Shown here: positions 24,319-32,420 of the stretch, piece after piece
Numbering within the stretch: the first letter of the stretch is position 1
How the letters are laid out: each line of letters opens with the position of its first letter
Source of the DNA: Alistipes timonensis JC136
GTDB lineage: Bacteria > Bacteroidota > Bacteroidia > Bacteroidales > Rikenellaceae
Length of the DNA: 64,000 bases
Assembly: GCF_900107675.1 (NCBI RefSeq)
Contig: NZ_FNRI01000002.1
Coordinates: 478,599-542,598 of the forward strand
Direction of reading: 5' to 3'
The notes under the pieces: generated by a model
Databases searched by the model: none
What the model saw: the letters and a program-made list of their open reading frames with translations, nothing else
What the model was told of the DNA's origin: nothing
Program-made: the position numbers and the translations under genes

Positions 24319-24359
24319 AAAAAGCCCTCCGGAAATTGGGTATCCAACTTCCGGAGGGC
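24319..24359 (-). terminator. Strong terminator upstream of fecR
   Basis: On the minus strand an 11-bp stem GCCCTCCGGAA / TTCCGGAGGGC, with an inner TTGG/CCAA stem, is followed by five T. It ends minus-strand transcription coming from the 24.4-24.6 kb side and so insulates the fecR operon. The bases between 24189 and 24318 hold the presumed fecR promoter. I see no convincing TAnnTTTG box there, in keeping with possible ECF control. Confidence 0.75.
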
Positions 24360-24381
24360 GATGCAATTATCATGGAATGTT

Positions 24382-24510
24382 TTATTCGGTACGCTTAGGT
24401 TCGACGGGCGGCAAGGGCTCGAACCCGCCCCGGGTCTGCACCGAGGGCGTTACACCGGAAAGCAATAGTCCGGCACTTGCGGTTTTTGAGCCGATATGCA
24501 CATTCGCCAT
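24382..24510 (-). CDS. Possible 42-residue small protein between tRNA-Leu and fecR
   Basis: An ATG at 24510 opens a 42-residue frame. It begins MANVHIGSKTASAGLLLSG, ends with a proline- and charge-rich tail (GFEPLPPVEPKRTE) and stops 23 bases before a strong minus-strand terminator. The stretch is bounded upstream by the tRNA terminator, so something between the two terminators is probably transcribed. Against a gene: no recognised family, and a weak promoter (TCTCTTTG, one mismatch from the -7 consensus, about 25 bases upstream). The bases around GGTTCGAGCC also form a hairpin resembling a tRNA T-arm. An unannotated structured RNA is the alternative. Confidence 0.3.
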   Translation of the reverse strand: MANVHIGSKTASAGLLLSGVTPSVQTRGGFEPLPPVEPKRTE

Positions 24511-24592
24511 GTTCGGTTTGACGCCACAAAGAGAATAATCAACAATGCATTTCCTGAATCGCCTGAGACCAGATCGGGCACAGGAATAAAAA

Positions 24593-24620
24593 AACGCCGC
24601 CTGATTGATCAGGCGGCGTT
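24593..24620 (-). terminator. Terminator of tRNA-Leu
   Basis: Stem AACGCCGCCTGA / TCAGGCGGCGTT with a 4-base loop. On the minus strand it is followed by a run of seven T. It starts four bases after the tRNA 3' end. The stem is nearly identical to the one at 6997-7026. Confidence 0.85.
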
Positions 24621-24624
24621 CCGG

Positions 24625-24708
24625 TACCCGGAGCCGGGGTCGAACCGGCACGACATTGCTGTCATTGGTGTTTGAGACCAACGCGTCTACCGATTCCGCC
24701 ATCCGGGC
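24625..24708 (-). tRNA. tRNA-Leu (anticodon CAA)
   Basis: 84 bases fold as a class II tRNA. The acceptor stem GCCCGGA / TCCGGGT carries discriminator A, and the D-arm is GGCGGAATCGGTAGACGC. The anticodon stem TTGGT / ACCAA encloses loop CTCAAAC, giving anticodon CAA (reads UUG). A long variable arm and a T-arm GCCGG-TTCGACC-CCGGC complete it. The CCA end is not encoded. It lies downstream of uvrC on the same strand with a 71-base gap and has its own terminator. Confidence 0.95.
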
Positions 24709-24779
24709 ATATATCCGCATTACGCGGCGAATCGGGAGGGCAAAGATACGCGATTTTCGCAACTTTTCAAAAAATCACC

Positions 24780-26603
24780 CTACTTTTCGAAAAAAGTCCT
24801 GATTTTTTTCGCTTTCGCCGGTCCCACCAACGCCGAAAGTTCTTCGATATTGGCTGCGCGAACCTTCTCCACCGTGCGGAAATGGCGCAGCAGGGTTTGA
24901 ACGGTCTTGTCCCCGACCCCTTCGATCTGCTCCAGTTCGCTGTGGATAAACGCCTTGCTGCGTTTCTGGCGGTGGAAGGTGATGGCGAAACGGTGCACCT
25001 CCTCCTGAATCTGCGACAAGAAGTGGAAAAGCGGCGAAGTGGGACGGATGCCGACCAGCAGCGGCGGAAACCCGCAGAGCAGTTCGGCCGTGCGGTGGCG
25101 GTCGTCCTTGGCCAGTCCGGCAATGGGTATGTCCAGCCCGAGATGCTCCAGCACCTCGTGGATCACCCCCATCTGCCCTTTTCCGCCGTCGGCGATGACG
25201 AGGTCGGGCAGTGCGGCCCCCTCGGCCATCAGGCGCGTATAACGCCGGAAAACGACCTCGCGCATCGAAGCGTAGTCGTCGGGCCCCTCCACGGTTTTGA
25301 TATTGAAATGGCGGTACTCCCTGCGCGACGGCTTTCCGTCCCGGAACACCACGCACGAAGCCACGGGATGAGCCCCCTGCAGGTTGGAGTTGTCGAAACA
25401 CTCGATATGCCGCGGCTGCCGGTCGAGGCGCAGCTCTTTCTGCAGGGCATTCATCAACCGGTCGGTATAGCGTTCGGGATTCTTTATTTCGAGGTTTTTC
25501 AACTGCTCGGCGCGGTAGATGCGGGCGCTTTTCTGCGAAAATTCCAGCAGTTCGAACTTTTCGCCCCGCTTCGGCACCGTGAAGGTCACGCCGTCGAACA
25601 GCAGGGTCGTCGAGGGCAGAAACGGCACGATCACCTCGCGGGCCAGTTCGCCCCCGGCGATATGCTCGACGATGTGCTGGATGGCCAGCGTCAGCATGTC
25701 GCGCTCGTCGCCCCCGACGCCCGTCGAGAGTTTCACCGTCGAGACGCCCACGATCGAACCGTGGCGGATGCGCACGAAATTACAGTAGGCCACGTCGTCG
25801 TCCGGCAACAGCGAAAAGACGTCTACGTCAACAATCTTCGCACTGACTATGACCGATTTGCCCGCATAGTTATCGAGTGCGTCGAGCCGCTGCTTGTAAC
25901 GTTGGGCCAGTTCGAATTTCAGTTCCGCGGCCGCCCGCGCCATCTCCCCCTCGAGGTATTGCCGCACGGGCCGCAGGTCGCCTTTGAGCACAGAAACGAC
26001 CATCTCCAATAACCGGCCGTACTCCTCTTCGGACTGCTGCCCGATGCAGGGTCCCTTACAGTTTCCGAGGTGGTATTGCAGGCAGACCGTGTATTTGCCC
26101 TTGGCGATCAGCTCCGGAGCGAGGTTGAGCTTGCAGGTGCGCAGCGGCACCACCTCGCGGATGAAGTCGAGAACGCTGTGCTGCATCATCACCGAACCGT
26201 AGGGCCCGAAATACTGCGAACCGTCGCGGGAGAGGATGCGCGTGGACTGCACCCGGGGAAAATGCTCCTTGCGGACCACGATCCACGGATAGGTCTTGTC
26301 GTCCTTCAGCAAGATGTTGTAGCGGGGCTGAAGGGTCTTTATCAGCGAGTTTTCGAGCAGCAGGGCGTCCGTCTCGCTGTCCACGACGATGTGACGGATC
26401 GCGGCGATCTGCTTCACCAGCACGCGCACCTTGGCGCTGTGCTCCTTCGACTGTACGAAATAGGACGACACGCGTTTGCGCAGGCTTTTGGCCTTGCCCA
26501 CGTAGATAACAGTTCCCGAGCGGTCCACAAACTGGTAAACGCCCGGCGACAACGGCAGCAGGGCGACCTGCTCCCGGAGGCTGATGTTCTCGGTTCCGCC
26601 CAT
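24780..26603 (-). CDS. uvrC: Excinuclease ABC subunit C
   Basis: A 607-residue protein, the usual UvrC length. The N-terminal GIY-YIG nuclease shows GVYQFVDRSG and VIYVGKAKSLRKRVSSYF (about residues 16-50). The UvrB-interacting UVR segment lies near residue 210, and the RNase H-like 5' nuclease domain carries IECFDNSNLQGAHPVASCVVF near residue 390. Tandem helix-hairpin-helix motifs end the protein (IEGVGDKTVQTLL). UvrC makes both incisions in nucleotide excision repair. The ATG at 26603 is chosen because the longer frame adds an unconserved 39-residue leader. Confidence 0.96.
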   Translation of the reverse strand: MGGTENISLREQVALLPLSPGVYQFVDRSGTVIYVGKAKSLRKRVSSYFVQSKEHSAKVRVLVKQIAAIRHIVVDSETDALLLENSLIKTLQPRYNILLKDDKTYPWIVVRKEHFPRVQSTRILSRDGSQYFGPYGSVMMQHSVLDFIREVVPLRTCKLNLAPELIAKGKYTVCLQYHLGNCKGPCIGQQSEEEYGRLLEMVVSVLKGDLRPVRQYLEGEMARAAAELKFELAQRYKQRLDALDNYAGKSVIVSAKIVDVDVFSLLPDDDVAYCNFVRIRHGSIVGVSTVKLSTGVGGDERDMLTLAIQHIVEHIAGGELAREVIVPFLPSTTLLFDGVTFTVPKRGEKFELLEFSQKSARIYRAEQLKNLEIKNPERYTDRLMNALQKELRLDRQPRHIECFDNSNLQGAHPVASCVVFRDGKPSRREYRHFNIKTVEGPDDYASMREVVFRRYTRLMAEGAALPDLVIADGGKGQMGVIHEVLEHLGLDIPIAGLAKDDRHRTAELLCGFPPLLVGIRPTSPLFHFLSQIQEEVHRFAITFHRQKRSKAFIHSELEQIEGVGDKTVQTLLRHFRTVEKVRAANIEELSALVGPAKAKKIRTFFEK

Positions 26604-26698
26604 ACGTTCGGCAAATGTAGCAATTTTTCGGCAAAATCCGCCGCCGGACGTTTCAGGCCAACGGGAAGAGCCTGAACATATTAAAAAAAGTCCGATAT

Positions 26699-26730
26699 TT
26701 TGTTTTATTCGTCGGAACACCCTATATTTG
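26699..26730 (+). promoter_or_regulatory. Promoter of the lipoprotein-DUF5723 pair
   Basis: TTTG at 26699-26702, 20-base spacer, TATATTTG at 26723-26730. This is a full match to the Bacteroidetes consensus, 32 bases before the ATG at 26763. Confidence 0.75.
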
Positions 26731-26762
26731 TAGCACCATCATTTTGAACATAATCCAAGCCT

Positions 26763-27752
26763 ATGAGAAATTTTTTTCTACTACTCCTGACCGGCGCACT
26801 CTTCACCGCGTGCATCGATAAGGACTACGATCTCGAAAACATCGACACCGACAACGTCACCATCGGCGGCGACGAGTCGAAATTCGAGATTCCGCTGGCC
26901 AGGGTGCTCGTCACCCTGGAGGACATTGCCAACGGCGATGTCAATATCCAGGAACTCTGCGGGAAAGCCGACAAATGGCTCCCCTCGAAGCTGCCCGGGA
27001 ACACCGACTATGTCGACCTCACCCAACTCTCCCGGAATTCTTACACCGACGGGCTTTTCGACGCCCTGATCGCCGAAATGCAGTCGACCCCGGCCAAACT
27101 CGACGAGGTAACCAACATGATCTGGACTGATTACCGCGATGAGTTCGCCTCCATCCTCGGCGTTCCGGCCAATGACGCGTACGAAACGCCGTTTAAGGAA
27201 GCTTTCAAACTGGCGGTCCGCAACACCGAGCAACAGGTTCTCAACGAGGTCAAATCGCAGTTCAGCGGCTATCTGACGGAAGACCTGAACGTGGAGCCCA
27301 TCGACTACAACATCGGCCGCGTGGACATCAGCGACGACGTGGTGGACATGATCGCCGACAATCTCGATCCCGAAGGATCCGGCAGTTCGAAAAATTCGCT
27401 CTACCTCGCCGGGGAGATCACCAGCAAACTGCCCATATCCCTGCACCTCGAGCCCGAACTGAAATCCGTATCCGAGGACGGCTCTCCCGCCGCGACGATC
27501 CTGAAATTCGACGTCAAAGTCGACGCCACGCAGGAGACCAACGAAATCAAAGATTCCGAGGATACCCGGCTTTATGCCGAGAGCCTGCGGCAGTTGCTCA
27601 ACAATGCCGCGATCAACATTCCGGTAACGCTCGAGAAGTACTATCCGGGCAAAGGTTTCGAAACGGGCACCACGCCCGAGGGCAAGGCCAATCCCCAAAT
27701 CGAAATCAACCTGCACCTCATCAAAAACGGAGGCCTGAAACTCGACATCTAA
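26763..27752 (+). CDS. Hypothetical lipoprotein (329 aa)
   Basis: A lipoprotein with a 16-residue signal ending FTAC, then an acidic start (IDKDYDLENIDTDNVTIGGD) seen in a Bacteroidetes family of unknown function. The rest is predicted mostly beta with a helical middle; no catalytic motif is visible. It is followed after 13 bases by a DUF5723 outer membrane protein, and the two are served by one promoter. This pairing suggests that the lipoprotein works at the outer membrane with the beta-barrel. I do not assign a function. Confidence 0.75.
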   Translation: MRNFFLLLLTGALFTACIDKDYDLENIDTDNVTIGGDESKFEIPLARVLVTLEDIANGDVNIQELCGKADKWLPSKLPGNTDYVDLTQLSRNSYTDGLFDALIAEMQSTPAKLDEVTNMIWTDYRDEFASILGVPANDAYETPFKEAFKLAVRNTEQQVLNEVKSQFSGYLTEDLNVEPIDYNIGRVDISDDVVDMIADNLDPEGSGSSKNSLYLAGEITSKLPISLHLEPELKSVSEDGSPAATILKFDVKVDATQETNEIKDSEDTRLYAESLRQLLNNAAINIPVTLEKYYPGKGFETGTTPEGKANPQIEINLHLIKNGGLKLDI

Positions 27753-27765
27753 ACAGCACCATCGC

Positions 27766-29139
27766 ATGAAAAAACTATACACCCTCATCGCGGCGGCGCT
27801 CCTTGCGACCGGCGCCGCTGCGCAGAATCCCTCGGCTTATTTCATGGAGGGTTCGACTTTCCGATCGCAGTTCAACCCCGCTTTCGCGCCGCTGCGCGGC
27901 TATGTGAACATCCCCGTACTGGGCGGCGTGGATATCAACGTAAGCGGCAACCTCGCCCTCGACAACGTCCTTTACCCCCGCAACGGCAAGCTGGTGACGC
28001 TGCTCGACGGCTCCGTATCGGCGAACGAAGCGCTGGGAAACCTCAAAGCCAATAACCTGCTGGGGATCGGCTCCCGTATCAACGTCATCGGATTCGGCGC
28101 TTTCACCAAGAATCACAAGAATTTCTGGTCGTTCGACCTCAACCTGCGGGTCAACGAGGACACCAACCTGCCCCGTTCGCTCTTCGAGTTCATCAAACTC
28201 GGCCAGGAGGGCAACATCAACGGTTTCGGAGCCTCGGCGAGTGCCTATGCCGAAGCGGCTTTCAGCTACTCGTTCCCGCTGATGAACGACCGGCTCTATG
28301 TCGGCGTGCGGGGTAAATTCCTCGCGGGACTGGCCCGGGCAAACGTCAACTACGACCGTTTCAACGTCTCGCTCCAAAAGGACCGCTGGTACGTCGACAC
28401 GCAGGGTTCGATCGACATCACCGCCGGCGGAGCCGAGGTCGACGTGAATCCCGAGACCGGCATTTTCGAACCGGGCGATATCGACATCAAACCCACCAAA
28501 CCCGCCGGATACGGCTTTGCCGTAGACCTGGGCGCCACGTACGACATCCTGCCCAACCTGCAGGCATCGCTGGCCGTGACCGACCTGGGCTTCATCAGTT
28601 GGAGCAAGAAAAACAGCGTCGCCGGCGTATCGACCCAAACGCTGGAATTCTCGGGCGTAACGGTGCCGGACGACGGTTCGGACCCCACGCCGGATTTCGA
28701 CTTCGAGATGCTGAAATTCCGACCGACCGACGCCAAAAGCGCCTCGAAGATGCTGCGCGCGTCGCTCAACGCCGGACTCGAGTACGAGGTGTGGCGCCAC
28801 AAAATCGGCATCGGCCTGCTCTACACAGCCCGCTTCTGGGAGTACAAGACCCTGCACAACATCACCGGATCGGTCAATTTCCACCCCGTGCGCTGGTTCA
28901 CGCTCACGGGCAGCTACTCGGTGATCGACAACCGCGGCGGAGCCGTAGGCCTGGCCCTGAACCTCTGCCCGAGCTGGATCAACTTCTTCATCGCCACCGA
29001 TGTGGTGACAGCCAAGCATACGCCGCAGTGGATACCCGTCAAACAAAGCATGATGAACGTCACGCTCGGACTGGGCGTGCCCATCGGCAAGCGCAGCCAC
29101 CGCATCCCGGCCTACGTCTGGAAGCAGGACAAGCGCTAA
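27766..29139 (+). CDS. DUF5723-family outer membrane protein
   Basis: A 457-residue protein with a signal peptide (cleaved after ATGAAAQ). The mature start NPSAYFMEGSTFRSQFNPAFAP and repeated amphipathic strands match the DUF5723 beta-barrel family of Bacteroidetes. Long loops rich in D/N/T separate strands (for example PETGIFEPGDIDIKPTKP). The role of the family is not settled; it resembles FadL/PorV-like barrels. It is co-transcribed with the upstream lipoprotein, and a terminator follows at 29157-29196. Confidence 0.8.
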   Translation: MKKLYTLIAAALLATGAAAQNPSAYFMEGSTFRSQFNPAFAPLRGYVNIPVLGGVDINVSGNLALDNVLYPRNGKLVTLLDGSVSANEALGNLKANNLLGIGSRINVIGFGAFTKNHKNFWSFDLNLRVNEDTNLPRSLFEFIKLGQEGNINGFGASASAYAEAAFSYSFPLMNDRLYVGVRGKFLAGLARANVNYDRFNVSLQKDRWYVDTQGSIDITAGGAEVDVNPETGIFEPGDIDIKPTKPAGYGFAVDLGATYDILPNLQASLAVTDLGFISWSKKNSVAGVSTQTLEFSGVTVPDDGSDPTPDFDFEMLKFRPTDAKSASKMLRASLNAGLEYEVWRHKIGIGLLYTARFWEYKTLHNITGSVNFHPVRWFTLTGSYSVIDNRGGAVGLALNLCPSWINFFIATDVVTAKHTPQWIPVKQSMMNVTLGLGVPIGKRSHRIPAYVWKQDKR

Positions 29140-29156
29140 ATCCCGTCCCGCAACAA

Positions 29157-29196
29157 AATACGCCCCGGAAACCGACATCGAGTTCCGGGGCGTATT
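29157..29196. terminator. Bidirectional terminator between DUF5723 and NUDIX genes
   Basis: A 14-bp stem AATACGCCCCGGAA / TTCCGGGGCGTATT with a 12-base loop. It lies between the convergent gene ends at 29139 and 29222. Confidence 0.75.
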
Positions 29197-29221
29197 GCAA
29201 AATGCAAGCATCAGCCGTCTC

Positions 29222-29830
29222 CTAAATCCCGCCTCTCAGGCAGGCGAGAACCGTCCTGACGGTCGGATAACATTCGGCGGAACGGGCCGCGGCCTCCTCC
29301 GGGGAGCACCACGCCACGGCGTCGATCCCCTCTTCGGTCTGGGGGGTCAGGGCAGCGCAGGCGGGAGTGTAAAGCTCGTACCACCGGGTGCGCTTCAGCT
29401 CCCAGCGCGCGGTTTTCGGGAAATAATAGGCGTGCAAGGTTTCGCACAGCGGGCGCACGACCTCGGCCGCCACGCCGGTCTCCTCGCAGACCTCCCGCGC
29501 GGCGCATTCCTCGATGCGCTCGCCGCACTCCAGATGCCCTTTGGGCAGGTCCCAGCGGCCGTTGCGGTGAATCATCAGCCACTCCCCGCAGCCGTTCACC
29601 ACGACGCCGCCCGCCGCTTCGACGGGCGTGAACTCCGCCGCGAACGCCGCGAACACCGCGTCGGGATCGGCCGCCACGACGGCCACGCTATTGTGCGATT
29701 CGAGAAAATTCAGTATCTTGTCCCGTGATACGCCGCCGTCAGCATCCGCTGCAACGGCGTACCACGCCCCTCCGGGGGTTTCGGCCGTGAATAGCACGGC
29801 CTTGTCGGCGAAATAGACGGTACGGTTCAT
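29222..29830 (-). CDS. NUDIX hydrolase with N-terminal extension
   Basis: A 202-residue protein. The Nudix box is complete at about residues 98-120 (GHLECGERIEECAAREVCEE then TGV), preceded by RWDLPK. Residues 1-65 form an extra N-terminal region of unknown role, with VYFADKAVLF at the start. Such proteins hydrolyse nucleoside diphosphates linked to another moiety; the presence of RWDLPKGH resembles the diadenosine/ADP-sugar hydrolase branch. It is divergent from the S9 peptidase, and the 48-base intergenic region must hold both promoters. Confidence 0.9.
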   Translation of the reverse strand: MNRTVYFADKAVLFTAETPGGAWYAVAADADGGVSRDKILNFLESHNSVAVVAADPDAVFAAFAAEFTPVEAAGGVVVNGCGEWLMIHRNGRWDLPKGHLECGERIEECAAREVCEETGVAAEVVRPLCETLHAYYFPKTARWELKRTRWYELYTPACAALTPQTEEGIDAVAWCSPEEAAARSAECYPTVRTVLACLRGGI

Positions 29831-29878
29831 GTTCGAAAAGATTTGACGACAAAATTACGAATAAATAAGGGAACCTCA

Positions 29879-32035
29879 ATGAAAATGAAAAAACTTATCC
29901 TGATGATGGCTATTGCAGCTGTGGGACTGGGCGGATGCGAAAAGCGTCCGGAGCCCCTGAAGATCGACAATGCGCTGACGGCCGGGGAGATCGCCGCCGG
30001 GCGTCTCACTCCCGAGGTGATGTGGAAGATGAGCCGCGCGGGCGCGTCGTCGCTCTCGCCCGACGGAAAAACGCTGTTGTACCAGCAGACCGATTATAAC
30101 ATGGCCGAAAACCGCGGCGTGACGACGATCTGGACCGAGGACCTGGCGTCGAAAGCCGTAACGCGCCTGACCGATTACACGTCGAACAATGTCTCGCCGA
30201 AATGGAGCGCCGACGGGCTGCAAATCTATTTTCTTTCGGACCGCGGCGGTTCGATGCAGGTGTGGCGGATGAACGCCTCGGGCGGCGACGCGACGCAGAT
30301 CACGGGCAACGGCGACGGCGAGGGCGTTCCCGACGTGGAGGGCTTCGGCGTGAGCCCCGACGGAAAACACATCTGGTGGGTGCAGACCGTGCAGACGGCC
30401 GACCGCCGTTCGTCGGACATCTACAAGGACATGGACAAATCGAAGGCCCGCATCTACGACGACCTGATGGCCCGCCACTGGGACTACTGGGACGAAGGCG
30501 AATACCGCCATATCTTCGTCGGCGAGCTGGGCAAGGGGCTCGTGACGGGCGGCAAGGACATCATGCCCGACGCACAGTGGGACGCCCCGCTGGCCCCCTA
30601 TTTCGACATGGCCGAGATCGCCTGGAACAACGCCGGCGACAAGCTGGCCTACACCTGCAAACCGCTGACGGGCACCGAATACGCCGTGTCGACCGATTCG
30701 GACATCTTCGTCTACGACCTTGCGACGGGCGAAACGAAGAATATCTGCAAACCGCTCACGGGCAAACCCGCCGCGGAAGGCGAGGCCTGCCTCGACCTGG
30801 CCGAGATGGTCGGCTACGACAAATACCCCGTCTGGTCGCCCGACGATTCGAAAATCGCCTTCCTCTCGCAGCGCCGTCCGGGCAACGAGGCGGACAAGAC
30901 GCGGCTGTTCCTCTACGACTGCCACACCGCCGAAATGCAGGACCTTACCGCCGATTTCGACTACAACGCCATGAACGTCGTCTGGGAGGGCGACGACATG
31001 CTCTACTTCATCGCCCCGATCGAGGCCACGCACCAGATCTGCCGCGTCTCGCCGTCGGTCGGCGAGGTGGAGGTCGTCACCCGCGGCGACCACGACATCA
31101 ACGCCTTTACGATGGCCTCGGGCCGGATCGCCGCCGAGATGTGCACGATCTCGATGGCCACGGAGTTTTTCGAGGTGAACCCTGCGGACGGTACGCTGAC
31201 CCAGATATCAGCCGTCAACAAGCCCGTTTATGACCATATTAAAATGGGCGAGGTGCAGAAACGCTGGGTGAAGACCACCGACGGCAAGCAGATGCTCACG
31301 TGGGTCATCCTGCCGCCCGATTTCGACGCCTCGAAGAAATACCCCGTGCTGCTCTACTGCCAGGGCGGTCCGCAGAGCGTCGTTTCGCAGTTCTGGAGCT
31401 ACCGCTGGAACTTCCAGCTGATGGCCGCGCAGGGCTACGTCGTCGTGGCTCCCAACCGCCGCGGCCTGCCCTCGTTCGGTCAGGAGTGGCTCGACCAGAT
31501 CTCGGGCGACTACTCGGGACAGAACATCCGCGACTACCTCTCGGCCATCGACGACGTGGCCCGCGAACCGTGGGCCGACCGCGACCGCATGGGCTGCGTG
31601 GGCGCCTCGTACGGCGGCTACTCGGTCTACTTCCTCGCCGGATGCCACGAGAAGCGCTTCAAAGCCTTCATCGCCCACTGCGGCATCTTCGACTTCGACT
31701 CGATGTACGGCGAGACCGAAGAGCTGTTCTTTGTCAACAACGATTACGGAGGCCCCTACTGGGACACGAAAAACGCCACGGCACAGCGGTCCTACGCCAA
31801 TTCGCCGCACAAGTTCGTCACGAAATGGGACACCCCGATCCTGATCATCACCGGCGAGAAGGACTTCCGCATTCCCTACACGCAGTCGCTCGAAGCCTTC
31901 ACGGCTGCCCGCGTACGGGGCATCCCGGCGCGGCTCGTGGAGTTCGAGAACGAGGCGCACCAGGTCTTCAAACCCCAGAACTCGCTGGTCTGGAACCGCG
32001 AATTTTTCGGCTGGCTCGACAAATACGTGAAATAA
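29879..32035 (+). CDS. S9-family (prolyl oligopeptidase-type) peptidase lipoprotein
   Basis: A 718-residue protein from the ATG at 29879, chosen because it gives a proper lipoprotein signal (VGLGGC, cysteine about residue 17). Residues 50-420 form a beta-propeller of WD40-like/TolB-like blades (SPDGKTLLYQQT, SPKWSADGLQIYFLSDRGG, YPVWSPDDSKIAFLSQ). The alpha/beta-hydrolase domain at about 470-718 has the nucleophile in GASYGGY and the histidine in NEAHQVF. It cleaves short peptides, often dipeptidyl- or tripeptidyl-aminopeptidase-like, in the periplasm or at the outer membrane. A terminator follows. Confidence 0.93.
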   Translation: MKMKKLILMMAIAAVGLGGCEKRPEPLKIDNALTAGEIAAGRLTPEVMWKMSRAGASSLSPDGKTLLYQQTDYNMAENRGVTTIWTEDLASKAVTRLTDYTSNNVSPKWSADGLQIYFLSDRGGSMQVWRMNASGGDATQITGNGDGEGVPDVEGFGVSPDGKHIWWVQTVQTADRRSSDIYKDMDKSKARIYDDLMARHWDYWDEGEYRHIFVGELGKGLVTGGKDIMPDAQWDAPLAPYFDMAEIAWNNAGDKLAYTCKPLTGTEYAVSTDSDIFVYDLATGETKNICKPLTGKPAAEGEACLDLAEMVGYDKYPVWSPDDSKIAFLSQRRPGNEADKTRLFLYDCHTAEMQDLTADFDYNAMNVVWEGDDMLYFIAPIEATHQICRVSPSVGEVEVVTRGDHDINAFTMASGRIAAEMCTISMATEFFEVNPADGTLTQISAVNKPVYDHIKMGEVQKRWVKTTDGKQMLTWVILPPDFDASKKYPVLLYCQGGPQSVVSQFWSYRWNFQLMAAQGYVVVAPNRRGLPSFGQEWLDQISGDYSGQNIRDYLSAIDDVAREPWADRDRMGCVGASYGGYSVYFLAGCHEKRFKAFIAHCGIFDFDSMYGETEELFFVNNDYGGPYWDTKNATAQRSYANSPHKFVTKWDTPILIITGEKDFRIPYTQSLEAFTAARVRGIPARLVEFENEAHQVFKPQNSLVWNREFFGWLDKYVK

Positions 32036-32056
32036 CAGGCCAAAACGCTCACAGAC

Positions 32057-32086
32057 AGGCCGTCCGGAAATCCGGGCGGCCTTTTT
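32057..32086 (+). terminator. Terminator of the S9 peptidase gene
   Basis: Stem AGGCCGTCCGG / CCGGGCGGCCT (one G-T pair) with loop AAAT and a run of five T. It lies 21 bases past the stop. Confidence 0.85.
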
Positions 32087-32184
32087 AATACACATTTCCG
32101 CCCTTTGCCATATCCTTTCAGCCCCGACGCCATTATTCAAATCGGCCTCTTCATGGGGAACATCCACCGGTTCGTTGAATTTAT

Positions 32185-32215
32185 TTTCATCTGGAACTCC
32201 CCTGCTCTATTTTTG
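32185..32215 (+). promoter_or_regulatory. Promoter of the small-protein/fimbrillin cluster
   Basis: TTTC at 32185-32188, 19-base spacer, TATTTTTG at 32208-32215, an exact -7 box. The ATG of the 53-residue gene is 25 bases downstream. Confidence 0.6.
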
Positions 32216-32240
32216 CTTCCGACGATTAAAATATTTGACT

Positions 32241-32402
32241 ATGAAGAGAGTATCCACCACTGAGGAGGGGAAATCGCGCTATGTCGCACCCCTGCTCGAA
32301 CAAATCGACGTGCAGATCGAGAAAGGATTTGCCGACTCCTACCCCGGCGGCGGCGTAGAGCCCCTGAGCTCCGTCTGGAGGAATTACGAAGATCCCGAAT
32401 AA
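32241..32402 (+). CDS. 53-residue small protein upstream of a fimbrillin-type lipoprotein
   Basis: The ATG at 32241 gives 53 residues. There is a charged N-terminus (MKRVSTTEEGKSRYVAP), an amphipathic middle (LLEQIDVQIEKGFADS) and a glycine-rich then acidic tail (YPGGGVEPLSS, WRNYEDPE). There is no signal peptide or membrane helix. The Y-x-A-P ... E-x-GFA-x-S-Y pattern recalls a widespread but uncharacterised class of tiny Bacteroidales proteins encoded just before surface lipoprotein genes. It has its own consensus promoter and lies 18 bases before the next gene. The role is unknown; a regulator, chaperone or secreted peptide are all possible. Confidence 0.7.
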   Translation: MKRVSTTEEGKSRYVAPLLEQIDVQIEKGFADSYPGGGVEPLSSVWRNYEDPE

Positions 32403-32420
32403 CGAACAAAACGACAAACC

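Noticed and set aside
24400..24450. Second tRNA gene suggested by a GGTTCGAGCC T-arm-like stretch
   Set aside because: No acceptor stem, anticodon stem or D-arm could be paired around it.
24709..24779. tRNA-linked integrated element (attachment site)
   Set aside because: No repeat of the tRNA 3' end was found in the window and no integrase gene is present.
26604..26720. N-terminal extension of UvrC from 26720
   Set aside because: UvrC proteins start directly before the GIY-YIG domain. The extension would overlap the promoter of the divergent lipoprotein gene.
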